64,000 nucleotides of DNA from Bacillota bacterium (lineage in GTDB: Bacteria > Bacillota_I > Bacilli_A > RF39 > UBA660). The stretch is from contig JAEWBI010000004.1 of NCBI GenBank assembly GCA_023391185.1, positions 1-64,000 of the forward strand. Reading direction: 5' to 3'. Position numbers and translations under genes: made by a program. The notes under the pieces are model-generated. The model was not told the DNA's origin, did no database searches, and was given only the letters and a program-made list of their open reading frames with translations. Below are positions 17,189 to 26,644 of this stretch, piece by piece; the first letter of the stretch is position 1; each line of letters begins with the position of its first letter.

Positions 17189-17551
17189 ATGGAAAAAGTC
17201 GCGTTATTTAAAGAGTTCGTTAAGAAAAATCCAATGTTATTAAAATATATTAAAAATAATGAAATGACATGGCAAAAATTTTACGAGATATATGATATGT
17301 ACGGTGAAGATGAAAGTGCTTGGAAAGATTATTTATCAGTAAAAGAAACTGCAGTTGCAGCTACTTCTGGTTTTGCGCTTGGTGATTTATTATCTTGGCT
17401 AAAAAATATTAACTTAGATAGTGTTCAAGAAGGTGTGCAAAGTTTACAACGAGTAGTTGGTGTTATGGGCGATGTTTCTAATAAAAAGAATAATAATAAT
17501 ATGGATCCAGAATATAAGCCAAGACCTTTATACAAACATTTTGATGACTAA
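17189..17551 (+). CDS. ylbD: YlbD-family protein
   Basis: A 120-residue protein. The N-terminal 50 residues match the YlbD family (FKEFVKKNP...TWQKFYE...YGEDE..W). In Bacillus YlbD is described as a spore-coat-associated protein. The neighbours ylbE and rsmD (ylbH) reproduce the Bacillus ylb gene order minus ylbF and ylbG. The start is ATG 17189, behind AGGTGAT; the in-frame GTG at 17180 is part of that site. Its stop overlaps the ylbE start by 1 nt. Its presence here does not prove that the organism sporulates. Confidence 0.8.
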   Translation: MEKVALFKEFVKKNPMLLKYIKNNEMTWQKFYEIYDMYGEDESAWKDYLSVKETAVAATSGFALGDLLSWLKNINLDSVQEGVQSLQRVVGVMGDVSNKKNNNNMDPEYKPRPLYKHFDD

Positions 17552-17772
17552 TGCAATTAGATACACAGTTTAAACTAAAACAAAATCCATATTATGTTAA
17601 TTATTTAAGAAGTAATTCATATTGGTATAAAATTCTTACAAGAGAGCCTACAAAAATAAATGACTTTATAGGGGAATTTAAAAAATATAATCGCCAAGTA
17701 AAGACAAATAAAATAACTGAAACTTTAGAGTATATAGAGATGTTAGGAACTATAATGTCAAGTTTAAAATAA
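17551..17772 (+). CDS. ylbE: YlbE-like protein
   Basis: A 73-residue protein matching the YlbE-like family: NYLRSNSYWYK, then LTREP. No biochemical role is known. It is coupled to ylbD by a TAATG overlap and followed 28 bp later by rsmD, as in Bacillus. Confidence 0.8.
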   Translation: MQLDTQFKLKQNPYYVNYLRSNSYWYKILTREPTKINDFIGEFKKYNRQVKTNKITETLEYIEMLGTIMSSLK

Positions 17773-17774
17773 TA

Positions 17775-17783
17775 TGATATAAT
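17775..17783 (+). promoter_or_regulatory. Extended -10 promoter for rsmD
   Basis: TGATATAAT, 18 nt before the rsmD start, leaving a very short leader carrying AGGTGAT. Confidence 0.5.
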
Positions 17784-17800
17784 ATTTCCTAGGTGATAAT

Positions 17801-18340
17801 ATGCGCATAATAAGTGGTAAATATAAAGGAAGAAAAGTTGAAGGATATACCATAGATGGAACAAGACCTACTATGGATAGAGTAAAAGAGTCCGTCTTAG
17901 GTATGATTCAGACTAAATTAGATAATAGTATATGTTTAGATTTATTTACTGGTAGTGGATCAGTTGGTATAGAGTTTCTTAGTAATGGTGCTAAGAAGTG
18001 TTATTTTGTTGATAATAATCATAAAGTTATAGAAACACTAAATAGAAATATGAAAACTCTAAAAGTTGATAACGAATATGAAATTATTAAAAATAGCTTC
18101 GAAAATGCACTAAAAGATTTTAAAAATAGAAACATTAAATTTGATATTGTTTTTCTTGATCCTCCATATAAATTAAATTATATAAATCCAGCAATTTGTT
18201 TAATTAAAGAATATGATTTACTAAATAATAATGGGATTATTATATGTGAGTATGAAAATGAAGAAATAAATATCGATGAATATGAATTATTTAAAGAAAG
18301 AAAATACGGTAGCAAAAGAATTAATATATATATAAAATAA
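17801..18340 (+). CDS. rsmD: 16S rRNA (guanine966-N2)-methyltransferase RsmD
   Basis: A 179-residue SAM-dependent methyltransferase of normal length. It has the N-terminal MRIISGKYKGRK, the SAM-binding DLFTGSGSVGIE (about residue 47) and the catalytic DPPY (about 113). Family members modify G966 of 16S rRNA during small-subunit assembly. The start follows AGGTGAT. Closed by a hairpin terminator. Confidence 0.95.
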   Translation: MRIISGKYKGRKVEGYTIDGTRPTMDRVKESVLGMIQTKLDNSICLDLFTGSGSVGIEFLSNGAKKCYFVDNNHKVIETLNRNMKTLKVDNEYEIIKNSFENALKDFKNRNIKFDIVFLDPPYKLNYINPAICLIKEYDLLNNNGIIICEYENEEINIDEYELFKERKYGSKRINIYIK

Positions 18341-18366
18341 TATCTTCTTGAAGATATTTTTTTTGT
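18339..18366 (+). terminator. rsmD terminator
   Basis: Near-perfect palindrome, arms AATATCTTC / GAAGATATT, followed by T8. It begins at the stop codon. Confidence 0.8.
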
Positions 18367-18407
18367 TAATCTAATACTATTTATGATATACTAAATTAGG
18401 TGATATT

Positions 18408-19529
18408 ATGAAAGAAAGATATAGTGCATACTTACCAATTTGGTTTGTATTAATGCTACCACCACTATCAATATTATTACTTGGTTGGAATTTTATATTA
18501 TGTGGTTTAGGTTTAATGATAGGTTTATTAATAATGGGATTACCTAATGGGTTTACTAAATATTCAAAAAATATTTTTAAGTTATGGGGGATAAGTATAC
18601 TACTTGATGTTGTTGCTTTTATATTCTTATTAGTTCCTCAAATTTTAAGCAAAATAGATTTTTTTAATACTAACTTAGTGAAACCGATAGAGTATAATCC
18701 TTACTCTAAGGTTTTTTCAGCTATTTATATGATTATTTTATTTTTATTTATTGTATTCTTAGCGTATATTCTTATAAATAAGTTTGTAATTAAAGGAATA
18801 TCTGGTGATAAAATAAAGACAAGTATTATGAGATTTATAATAATTATATGTGTTTTACCATATTTATTATTTGTTCCAAGTACTTTTGTACTTAATGCTG
18901 AGAAAAATAATTTAGAAGATTTTAAGGGAACGATTCTTGGTAATAAATCAGAAGTGGTTACTATTATGAAATACTTATCTGTATCAGATTATATTAGTTC
19001 TTATGTGCTTGACACTCATAAAGAACCATATTCAATAAATTTATATTTAGATCCGATTGATGTAAATTATATTGCTAAATTTGAAATGGATGCAGCAACA
19101 ATATTTAATCTAATAGATGATGTTAATATAGTTAATTATACAATGAACGGAATTAAGTATACTTACAATATTAATAAGGTTAATAAGGTTTTTAAAGATG
19201 TAAAGAATACTAAGATAAGTGAAATATTAAATAGGTATACAAATAGTAAATTTACTGATTTTATTTATTTAGATCATATAGGTAAATATGATATCTTTGA
19301 TACATCAGAATTATGTGAAGAGATAGTTCAAGATTTATTTACTTATGAAGGAAACAAGTATTATTTAGTATGTAGTAGTTTAGATAATATTAAGTTATTT
19401 AATGATGGTGAAGAGGTTATGAACTTAAGAGAAGCAATAAAAGAGAAAGTTATATCTGAAAAAGAATTAGTCGAAAGCCTTATTCCAATAGAGACAGATC
19501 AGGAAATAAATGAAGATACTAGTAACTGA
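18408..19529 (+). CDS. Hypothetical membrane protein
   Basis: A 373-residue protein of unrecognised family. Four to five hydrophobic segments occupy the first 165 residues (about 12-45, 58-78, 100-125, 142-160). The remaining 200 residues form a polar, presumably external domain rich in Asp, Asn and Ile. A TGATATACT element and AGGTGAT Shine-Dalgarno precede it. Its last 20 nt overlap the HAD gene, so the two are cotranscribed. The downstream HAD and ASCH genes give no clear hint of its function. Confidence 0.7.
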   Translation: MKERYSAYLPIWFVLMLPPLSILLLGWNFILCGLGLMIGLLIMGLPNGFTKYSKNIFKLWGISILLDVVAFIFLLVPQILSKIDFFNTNLVKPIEYNPYSKVFSAIYMIILFLFIVFLAYILINKFVIKGISGDKIKTSIMRFIIIICVLPYLLFVPSTFVLNAEKNNLEDFKGTILGNKSEVVTIMKYLSVSDYISSYVLDTHKEPYSINLYLDPIDVNYIAKFEMDAATIFNLIDDVNIVNYTMNGIKYTYNINKVNKVFKDVKNTKISEILNRYTNSKFTDFIYLDHIGKYDIFDTSELCEEIVQDLFTYEGNKYYLVCSSLDNIKLFNDGEEVMNLREAIKEKVISEKELVESLIPIETDQEINEDTSN

Positions 19530-20190
19530 TTTTGATAAAACTTTCTTCACCGATAGTTATGAAAAAAATATTGATTTAGTAAATCAATTTGTTGAAAATG
19601 GGAACATGTTTATTATTGCAACAGGAAGACCGATATACTTATTAGAGGCAGATATTAATAAGTATCATATAGATTATAATTACTTAATTTGTAATGATGG
19701 TGCTGTTATATTTGATAAAGAGAAAAGAAAAATATATGAAGATAATATGGATAAAGAGATTGCTATAAATATTTTTAATGAATTACAAGGAGATTTAAAT
19801 TTGGAAAAAGTATTTATTGATAATACAGCTTCCTTTTCTACCGATACTAACGATATTTTTAATGGTATTGTAGCACTTCCTATTGATAGACAAAAAGCTT
19901 TAAATTCAATTGAATATCTTTGCAATAAATATCCTAATATTCAAGGATATTTAAGTCATAAGTGGGTAAATATCTTAACTAAGAATGCTTCAAAAGGCAA
20001 TGCTATAAAATGGCTTGCTAGTAAATATAGTTGGAATGTTAGTGAGATAATTACTGTTGGGGATAATAAAAATGATCTTTCTATGAGTGACGACTTTAAT
20101 AGTTATGCTATAATGGGTAATATTGAACTTATGAATCATACAAAACATATAGTAAAAGATTTTGCAGAAATGATGGAAGAAATAAAATGA
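19510..20190 (+). CDS. HAD-superfamily (Cof-type) phosphatase
   Basis: A 226-residue HAD hydrolase. Motif I is DFDKT (residues 7-11), with the nucleophile Asp first. Motif II is ATGRP (about 36). The late motif is GDNKNDLSM (about 186). The length and the cap between motifs II and III place it in the Cof/HAD-IIB group, which dephosphorylates sugar phosphates or nucleotides. It starts inside the preceding gene and shares ATGA with the ASCH gene. The substrate is unknown. Confidence 0.88.
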   Translation: MKILVTDFDKTFFTDSYEKNIDLVNQFVENGNMFIIATGRPIYLLEADINKYHIDYNYLICNDGAVIFDKEKRKIYEDNMDKEIAINIFNELQGDLNLEKVFIDNTASFSTDTNDIFNGIVALPIDRQKALNSIEYLCNKYPNIQGYLSHKWVNILTKNASKGNAIKWLASKYSWNVSEIITVGDNKNDLSMSDDFNSYAIMGNIELMNHTKHIVKDFAEMMEEIK

Positions 20191-20564
20191 AGGTATTAAG
20201 TATAAGACAACCATGGGCTACTCTTATCATAAAAGGATTTAAAAAATATGAATTTAGAACTTGGAAGACAAAATATCGCGGAGAATTATATATTCATGCA
20301 AGTAAAGGTATAGAAAAGGATGCTCTTAAGCACTTTGAAAGTTTAAATTTAGATTATCCAGTAGGATGTATAATTGGAAAAGTAAATTTAAATGATTGTG
20401 TCCTAGTAAATGAAGAATTTGAAAACAATTTAATAAGTGAAAATAGTCTTGTTTACGGATTAAGTAAGGGTAGAGGTGGTTACGGTTTTGAAGTAACAAA
20501 CCCTGAAGAAATAGATAAAATTTATGTTAATGGAAAACTTGGTATCTGGGAATATAAAAAATAG
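20187..20564 (+). CDS. ASCH-domain protein
   Basis: A 125-residue, single-domain ASCH protein: VLSIRQPWATLI at the start, RTWKTKYRGELYIHAS, and GCIIGKV strands. ASCH domains resemble PUA and are proposed to bind RNA; some act as N4-acetylcytidine amidohydrolases (YqfB). Translation is coupled to the HAD gene (ATGA). The shared bidirectional terminator overlaps its stop codon. Confidence 0.9.
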   Translation: MKVLSIRQPWATLIIKGFKKYEFRTWKTKYRGELYIHASKGIEKDALKHFESLNLDYPVGCIIGKVNLNDCVLVNEEFENNLISENSLVYGLSKGRGGYGFEVTNPEEIDKIYVNGKLGIWEYKK

Positions 20565-20584
20565 ACTTTCGTCTATTTTTTTTC
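20557..20584. terminator. Bidirectional terminator between the ASCH and PgsA-like genes
   Basis: AAAAATAGAC / GTCTATTTTT, loop TTTC. It overlaps the stop codons of both convergent genes and has T-runs in both directions. Confidence 0.85.
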
Positions 20585-21439
20585 ATATAATTTAATATCT
20601 TCTTCTGTTTTTTCACTAGTTAATAATTCTTGTCTTAATGAATTTAACTTTTCTAATTTTTCACTAATAGATAAATCATTATTGTTTTCTTTAATTTCTT
20701 TTTTATTAATTATAACTTCTTTTTTCTTTGATAATTCTTTTTCATCTTCTTTATTGTCATATAAAATAGATTCATCAATTGGTAAATCCTTAAGTTCCTT
20801 CATTTCCTCATCTTTTTTATAATTAATATAATACTTAGTGGCTGTTATAGCTTGAAGAGCACCAGTAATTGCAATTAATGAAGCAACTACTGTTGGACTT
20901 ATAAAAGCCATCATACTGATATAACTTATTAACATTGTAAGTGATAAAGATCCGGTTTTAATTTTACCAACAATTGTTGTTCTTGGTTTATTATCATTTA
21001 ATCTTGAACGCATATTTATTATTGCGATTACTGCTTCTAATATGAAGTTTGTAATCATTACAGGATTAAAAAATAAAAGCGGTATAAGTAAACTTCCCGC
21101 AAAAAGTTTATCTGTAATGGGGTCTAGTTCTCTTCCAAATTCACTTGTAGCATTGTATTTTCTAGCAAAATAACCATCACATGCATCAGTAAAAGCAAAA
21201 CCACTAGTAAATATAGCTGTAAGAATTAAATTGCCAGATAATGCAGCCGGAATGATAAAAAATGGAGCAAAAAGTCTTGAGGCTGTAAAGGCATTTGGTA
21301 TTTGTTTATGCCTTGTTTCTTTACTTTTAAACTCTTTAATACATTTTTTTCCTTCTGTGGCAAAAGACTTCCAATTACTAATAAAACTTTCCTTATCATG
21401 CTGATACATCTTTTTTAATTTGTCTATTTTATCTAACAT
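20573..21439 (-). CDS. CDP-alcohol phosphatidyltransferase (PgsA-like)
   Basis: A 288-residue membrane enzyme. The signature D-x2-DG-x2-AR-x8-G-x3-D-x3-D is complete (DACDGYFAR...FGRELDPITD), placing it with phosphatidylglycerophosphate or other CDP-alcohol synthases. About six hydrophobic segments lie between residues 50 and 210. The N-terminal 45 residues and the C-terminal 80 residues are charged and extra to the usual core of about 180-200, and the C-terminal part looks coiled-coil. GGGGG precedes the start. PgsA is the likeliest role, but the extensions leave the alcohol substrate open. Confidence 0.82.
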   Translation of the reverse strand: MLDKIDKLKKMYQHDKESFISNWKSFATEGKKCIKEFKSKETRHKQIPNAFTASRLFAPFFIIPAALSGNLILTAIFTSGFAFTDACDGYFARKYNATSEFGRELDPITDKLFAGSLLIPLLFFNPVMITNFILEAVIAIINMRSRLNDNKPRTTIVGKIKTGSLSLTMLISYISMMAFISPTVVASLIAITGALQAITATKYYINYKKDEEMKELKDLPIDESILYDNKEDEKELSKKKEVIINKKEIKENNNDLSISEKLEKLNSLRQELLTSEKTEEDIKLYEKK

Positions 21440-21468
21440 AATAAATCCCCCTTTAAAATGTATTAATT

Positions 21469-21496
21469 ATTGTATCACCTTTTATTTTTTTGTCAA
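21469..21496 (-). promoter_or_regulatory. Promoter of the PgsA-like gene
   Basis: On the minus strand: TTGACA (21496-21491), 16-bp spacer, TACAAT (21474-21469). Confidence 0.65.
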
Positions 21497-21569
21497 ACTG
21501 TTTATATTGCAGTATATGACAATTGTTGACATATTTCATGCATATTCGCTTTAAAAAAATATTAAAATT

Positions 21570-21578
21570 TGATATAAT
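21570..21578 (+). promoter_or_regulatory. Extended -10 promoter of the glucosaminidase gene
   Basis: TGATATAAT, 24 nt before the start codon. No good -35 at the right distance. Confidence 0.5.
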
Positions 21579-21601
21579 TTATATAGAATGGAGGAACTTG
21601 A

Positions 21602-24600
21602 ATGAAGAAACTATTTAAATTATTATTATGTATGGCTATAATTCTTTCTAATTTTAGTCCTCTTTTTGCTAGTAAAGTTAAAGCAGCAGGAAATTATACT
21701 GTTGCGATTGCTTATGCTGATAAAGATGTTGAACAAGCTTCTTATGATACATATGAGGCTGCTTTAACTGCCATGAATGCCATTAATTCAAATGATCAAG
21801 CGGTAGCAGTAATAAAAAACAGTAGTGGACGTATAATAAATGCTAAGTATGCTATAGCTGAGATAGATTATAATAATTATATAAAAATAACTTCTAAAGA
21901 TGAGGGTGGAAAATACATATACTCTACTCCACAAGATGCAGTGAGTGCTACGCCTAACAACGCTAATTTTTTAGCGCTTACAGCTTCAACATGGGGTGCA
22001 GATTCTGCTTTTTTAGACTACAATAATACATACCAAGCGGTAAAGGTTAAAATAAGTGGTTTAACAGGTTGGATAGCACTATGGGATGTAAGTATAATTC
22101 CTATATCAAGATATTATGATTTAAATAATCCCACAAATTATTCAAATAATCGCGCAACTATAAAAGCATTAAAAGATGCTGTAACTTTAAGAGCCACTCC
22201 TTCATTAAGCGGGCAGCCACTTGGAAAAACTTCTGTTACTGGAGCAAGTTACAGATATTACCCATCTGAAACAACATTAGCAGATGGTTTTACGTGGTAT
22301 AAAGTGCAGTATGATGTAGATACAGTAGGTTATTTCGCTGATAATGGGCAGTGGTTTTCAGTAGTAGATACTTTCAAAAATGATACATATTATTATGTTT
22401 ATAATAATGTTCTATATCATCAAATACATATGGGTTATGCATATCCTGAATCATATACTACTTTAGGTGATGCACCTTACTACTATGACACAAACGGTAA
22501 GCACTATTTATTAAATAATTCTAACGGTGAAAGGTTAGCAGCTAATATTCGTTATTATAGTTTTGATAGTAATTATTTCTATTCATCATTTACAAAAATG
22601 ATTGATGACTATAGAACTGGTATATATACAAATGCAGTAAATGCAAGTTATCCATATTATCCATATTTTATGTATTTGCCAAGTCATGCTAAAACTAATT
22701 ATGTAGCTGGAACTTTTGATAATTTAATAACAAAGGCGGGTTATACTAGTTTCCCGGTTAATCCACAAACATATGTTAATCCTAGTACTGGAACATTTTA
22801 TTCAGGAAGTGCTCCAGCAAATCAATCGATGATGTATGGCATAGGCTCAACACTAATAAATGTTGCTAATACTTATGGTGCCAATGCTCTTACACTTTAC
22901 TCGGTAGCAAAAGTTGAGTCAGGATTTGGAACAAGTGCTATAGCATTTTATAAAAATAATTTATATGGTATGGGCGCGAGTGATGACAATCCATTTGGTA
23001 ATGCCTTTACTTACAACACTGTAGGAGATTCTGTTTTAGATTATGCAAAAAAAATAGGACAAACTGATTATGCTAATATATTTGATTATAGATATAGAGG
23101 CACTCATTTAGGAAATAAATTAAGTGGTCAAAATATTTATTACGCATCTGATCCATATAGTGGTGAAGCAAAAGGTGGTAGTGCTTACTGGGTTGATAGC
23201 GCGAGTGGTAGAATAGATAATAATGCTAATACTTTAGGTGTTACGAGAAGTACATCTGCTGCTACTAAAATATACTCAGAGCCAAATTCATCAAGTGCTG
23301 TCATTTATGAAACTAAAAATTATTATTCAAACAAGATAATTACTAATATGCCGTTTATTGTAACTGACAAAATTAATGTTATTGAAAATGGTCAACCAGC
23401 AATATATTATAAAGTGTATACTGATGTTTCATTAACATCTACAAGAGTTCTTACTTCAGATACTAATATTATGTATAATTTTGAAAATTGCTATGGTTAT
23501 ATTAAAGAAGCTGATTTGTATGTAGCAAATACTCAGCCAACAATTTCTGCTAGTAATAGAACAGTAAAACAATATGACACTGTTAATCTATTAACTGGTG
23601 TTACAGCTAATGATTTAGAAGATGGTACTTTAACGGGAACTGTAACTGTATCTAATAATGGTGGTTTTGATATTGAAAAGCCAGGAACTTATGTTGTAAC
23701 TTATACTGTCGCAGATAAATCGAAATATAGTGTTTCTAAAGAGGCTACAATTACTGTAGAACCTAGTGGTAGACCAACAATAATTGCCCCAAATATAGAA
23801 ACCCCACAGTTTAAGACATTTGATCCTAAAACTGGTGTAACTGTACAAGATATAGATGCTGCAGATCAAAATCTAATTAACGATGTAACAGTAAGTGGTA
23901 CTGTTGATGTTTCAAAAATAGGTGAATATACTTTAACTTACACAGTTATAGATACTTATGGTTCTACTGATAGTAAAACTAGAAAAGTTACTGTAGTTGC
24001 AAATGAAAAACCAGTCATTAATGCAACAAATTTAACTACTTATAAAGGGCAAACATTTGATCCAATGGTAGGTGTTACTGCAACTGATAAAGAAGATGGG
24101 GATGTATCAAGCTCTATTTCATACACGGGTTCAGTTGATATGTCTACAGTAGGCACATATGAGTTAACTTATACTGCAAAAGATTTAGACAATCAAGAAT
24201 CTATTAAAACTGTTACTATTACAGTTGAAGAAAAGAAATATACACCTGCTCCAGGTATGTTTTATTTAAGTAATTTAACTTATAACGAGGATACAACAAA
24301 AGTAGAATTTACTGGTTATTTAGTAATAAAAGGTATGAATAATACAGTAAGTACGGAAATTTCATATGACATAGTGTTTGAAAATCAGAATAATGGTAAT
24401 ACAACTATAAAGTCTTTATCTAGATTAACTAGTAATGTACCGTTTGCTGTCCCAAACTCTGGTGGATTTGATTATTCGGGATCTTGGTTTAAAGAATCGC
24501 TTGATTTAACAGATTTACCTAGTGGGGATTATACTGTTTATGTAAGAGCTAGAAGTGGTGACTATGAAGCTAAAGTACTTTTAAAGAATGAATACTTTAA

Positions 24601-25192
24601 TACAAAAGTAGCACGTAAATTTAATATTGGTACATCTGGATATCAATTTAGAATTAATTATTATAATAGATCTTTACCACTTGAATTATTTGTTAGGAAA
24701 AATGGACTTATATCAAGTGTTAATAATCCGACCATAGATAATATGTATAATCAAGTTTATTCAATTAGCTTAAGTGGTACAAAGCTTATATTAAAAGCAT
24801 CTTCTCATAATGTTCAAGGAAATTATTCATCTAGTCAGAATATTGAAAGAAATATTATGTTTGAAAATGTTAATACTTTAGAAATAGCTAAAACAGTTAA
24901 TGTTGGTGCAATCACAAATGGACCATATAAAGTTAACTTAAAAGTTAGTGATGGTTATGATAAAACAAAGGTATGGTATTATACTGGTGATGATGGAATT
25001 GATTTATCTGATCTTCCAAAAGGAAAATATTCAATTATTGTTAGAACTAAAGCTGGATCTATTGATGATTATGGTGAATTATATGATGTATTATATATGA
25101 ACATTGATCAATCACAAAAAATTGGAGATAAAACAATATCTGTAAAACGAAATAATGATATACGTTATCGTATTGAAATAACTGTAGAATAA
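21602..25192 (+). CDS. Secreted N-acetylglucosaminidase with SH3 and Ig-like domains
   Basis: A 1196-residue exported protein. Residues 1-29 form a signal peptide (hydrophobic core, then SKVKAAG). About 180-250 resembles a bacterial SH3 domain (LRATPSLSG). About 405-540 is a glucosaminidase domain, with the likely catalytic glutamate in KVESGFG and the LYGMGA signature. A second SH3-like region follows (about 555-640). Three consecutive Ig-like repeats of the DUF5011 type (about 643-876) each end in GTY/GEY-T(V/L)TYTV. The C-terminal 320 residues are beta-rich and unrecognised. It should cut peptidoglycan glycan strands during growth or division. No LPXTG anchor is seen. GGAGG gives the start. 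Confidence 0.88.
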   Translation: MKKLFKLLLCMAIILSNFSPLFASKVKAAGNYTVAIAYADKDVEQASYDTYEAALTAMNAINSNDQAVAVIKNSSGRIINAKYAIAEIDYNNYIKITSKDEGGKYIYSTPQDAVSATPNNANFLALTASTWGADSAFLDYNNTYQAVKVKISGLTGWIALWDVSIIPISRYYDLNNPTNYSNNRATIKALKDAVTLRATPSLSGQPLGKTSVTGASYRYYPSETTLADGFTWYKVQYDVDTVGYFADNGQWFSVVDTFKNDTYYYVYNNVLYHQIHMGYAYPESYTTLGDAPYYYDTNGKHYLLNNSNGERLAANIRYYSFDSNYFYSSFTKMIDDYRTGIYTNAVNASYPYYPYFMYLPSHAKTNYVAGTFDNLITKAGYTSFPVNPQTYVNPSTGTFYSGSAPANQSMMYGIGSTLINVANTYGANALTLYSVAKVESGFGTSAIAFYKNNLYGMGASDDNPFGNAFTYNTVGDSVLDYAKKIGQTDYANIFDYRYRGTHLGNKLSGQNIYYASDPYSGEAKGGSAYWVDSASGRIDNNANTLGVTRSTSAATKIYSEPNSSSAVIYETKNYYSNKIITNMPFIVTDKINVIENGQPAIYYKVYTDVSLTSTRVLTSDTNIMYNFENCYGYIKEADLYVANTQPTISASNRTVKQYDTVNLLTGVTANDLEDGTLTGTVTVSNNGGFDIEKPGTYVVTYTVADKSKYSVSKEATITVEPSGRPTIIAPNIETPQFKTFDPKTGVTVQDIDAADQNLINDVTVSGTVDVSKIGEYTLTYTVIDTYGSTDSKTRKVTVVANEKPVINATNLTTYKGQTFDPMVGVTATDKEDGDVSSSISYTGSVDMSTVGTYELTYTAKDLDNQESIKTVTITVEEKKYTPAPGMFYLSNLTYNEDTTKVEFTGYLVIKGMNNTVSTEISYDIVFENQNNGNTTIKSLSRLTSNVPFAVPNSGGFDYSGSWFKESLDLTDLPSGDYTVYVRARSGDYEAKVLLKNEYFNTKVARKFNIGTSGYQFRINYYNRSLPLELFVRKNGLISSVNNPTIDNMYNQVYSISLSGTKLILKASSHNVQGNYSSSQNIERNIMFENVNTLEIAKTVNVGAITNGPYKVNLKVSDGYDKTKVWYYTGDDGIDLSDLPKGKYSIIVRTKAGSIDDYGELYDVLYMNIDQSQKIGDKTISVKRNNDIRYRIEITVE

Positions 25193-25222
25193 AAGAGAAT
25201 ATACACGTGTATATTCTTTTTA
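25191..25222 (+). terminator. Glucosaminidase terminator
   Basis: GAATATACAC / GTGTATATTC perfect arms with flanking A4/T5. It overlaps the stop codon. Confidence 0.8.
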
Positions 25223-25227
25223 CTTAC

Positions 25228-25256
25228 TTGGAGAAAACATGTTGTTGTGGTATAAT
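25228..25256 (+). promoter_or_regulatory. lspA promoter
   Basis: TTGGAG (25228-25233), 17-bp spacer, TATAAT (25251-25256) with the extended TG. It excludes start codons upstream of 25257 for lspA. Confidence 0.65.
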
Positions 25257-25272
25257 GAATAAGGTGATGCAT

Positions 25273-25758
25273 GTGAAAGAATTACTTAAAAATAAAACAA
25301 TATATATAATTGCTTTGATATGTATTATCTTAGATCAAATAGTAAAAATAATATTAATAAATAATTTAACTTTATTTGAAAGAATTCCTATTATAAATAA
25401 TTTCTTTTTTCTTACAAATGTAAGAAATGAAGGAGCTGCATGGAGTATATTGAGCGGTAATACTTATATACTGATTTTAACAGGATTTTTAGTTATATAT
25501 TTATTATATAGATTTTTTATCAAAGGAAATAGTTTAAAGAATATTGATAAAGTTATTTATGGTGTTTTATATGGAGGAATTATAGGTAATCTAATTGATC
25601 GTATTTTTAGGGGATATGTAATTGATTATTTAGATTTTATAATTTTTAAATATGATTTTCCTGTTTTTAATTTAGCAGATATTATGATTGTAGTAGCAAT
25701 GTTCTTATTTGCTATTACAATATTAAGAGGTGAAGAAAATGCAAATAGTAATAAATGA
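25273..25758 (+). CDS. lspA: Lipoprotein signal peptidase (signal peptidase II)
   Basis: A 161-residue, four-helix membrane aspartyl protease that cleaves prolipoproteins before the lipid-modified cysteine; several lipoproteins are encoded in this window. The conserved VRNEGAAWS, GNLIDR and FNLADI motifs hold the two catalytic aspartates. The GTG start at 25273 is chosen because AAGGTG lies 7 nt before it and the promoter -10 covers the ATG at 25255. ATG 25267 is an alternative. It overlaps rluD by 20 nt, the usual lspA-rluD pairing. Confidence 0.93.
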   Translation: MKELLKNKTIYIIALICIILDQIVKIILINNLTLFERIPIINNFFFLTNVRNEGAAWSILSGNTYILILTGFLVIYLLYRFFIKGNSLKNIDKVIYGVLYGGIIGNLIDRIFRGYVIDYLDFIIFKYDFPVFNLADIMIVVAMFLFAITILRGEENANSNK

Positions 25759-26635
25759 TGAATTAGCTGCAAAACGTTTAGATGTAATTATTACTGAGAG
25801 TACCGATTATTCTAGAAGTAAAGTGGCAAAATTAATAAAAGATGGCAACATTTTATTAAATAATAAGCAAACTAAGGCTGGTTATGTAACGAGATTAAAC
25901 GATATTATTGAAATTAACTATGTAGAAGAAGATATGACTGCAAATCCTGAAAAAATGGATTTAGATATAGTTTATGAAGATAATGATGTTATGGTAATTA
26001 ATAAAGGAAATGGTGTTGTTGTCCATCCAGCACCAGGTAATTATACAGGAACACTTGTTAATGGACTTTTATATCATTCTAATAATTTAAGTAGTGTTAA
26101 TGGTGAATTTAGACCAGGTATAGTTCATAGAATTGATGCTGATACAACCGGGTTACTTATGATAGCTAAAAATGATAAAGCTCATGAAAAATTAGCTAAG
26201 CAATTAGAAGAGAAAACAACCCACAGAGTATATTATGCTTTAGTATGGGGAGTAATTGATAATGAAACCGGTACAGTTGATGCACCAATAGGTAGAGATT
26301 CTAAGGACCGTAAGAAAATGGCGGTAACTTCAGATAATAGTAAAGAAGCTATTACGCACTTTACAGTTATTGAAAGATATAAAAACGCTACTTTAATAAA
26401 ATTAAAACTAGAAACTGGTCGTACTCATCAAATAAGAGTTCATATGAAATATATTGATCATCCTGTAGTAAATGATCCTGTTTATGGAGGGAAAAAAATC
26501 TTTGATGAAACAGGACAGTGCTTACATGCTAAAGAACTAGGTTTTATTCATCCAACAACAGGTAAATATATGGAATTTACCAGTGAACTTCCAGAATGTT
26601 TTATAAATATTCAAGAACAATTAAAAAATGAATAG
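25739..26635 (+). CDS. rluD: RluD-type 23S rRNA pseudouridine synthase
   Basis: A 298-residue enzyme. An N-terminal S4-like RNA-binding domain (about 5-65) is followed by the RluA/RluD catalytic domain with GIVHRIDADTTGLL (catalytic Asp about 139) and the RTHQIRVH motif (about 230). It converts uridines in 23S rRNA to pseudouridine. The catalytic loop reads HRIDADT where HRLDKDT is common, a mild variation. ATG 25739 follows GAGGTGA; the in-frame GTG at 25730 lies within that site. Overlaps lspA. Confidence 0.94.
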   Translation: MQIVINDELAAKRLDVIITESTDYSRSKVAKLIKDGNILLNNKQTKAGYVTRLNDIIEINYVEEDMTANPEKMDLDIVYEDNDVMVINKGNGVVVHPAPGNYTGTLVNGLLYHSNNLSSVNGEFRPGIVHRIDADTTGLLMIAKNDKAHEKLAKQLEEKTTHRVYYALVWGVIDNETGTVDAPIGRDSKDRKKMAVTSDNSKEAITHFTVIERYKNATLIKLKLETGRTHQIRVHMKYIDHPVVNDPVYGGKKIFDETGQCLHAKELGFIHPTTGKYMEFTSELPECFINIQEQLKNE

Positions 26636-26644
26636 GAGGAAAAT

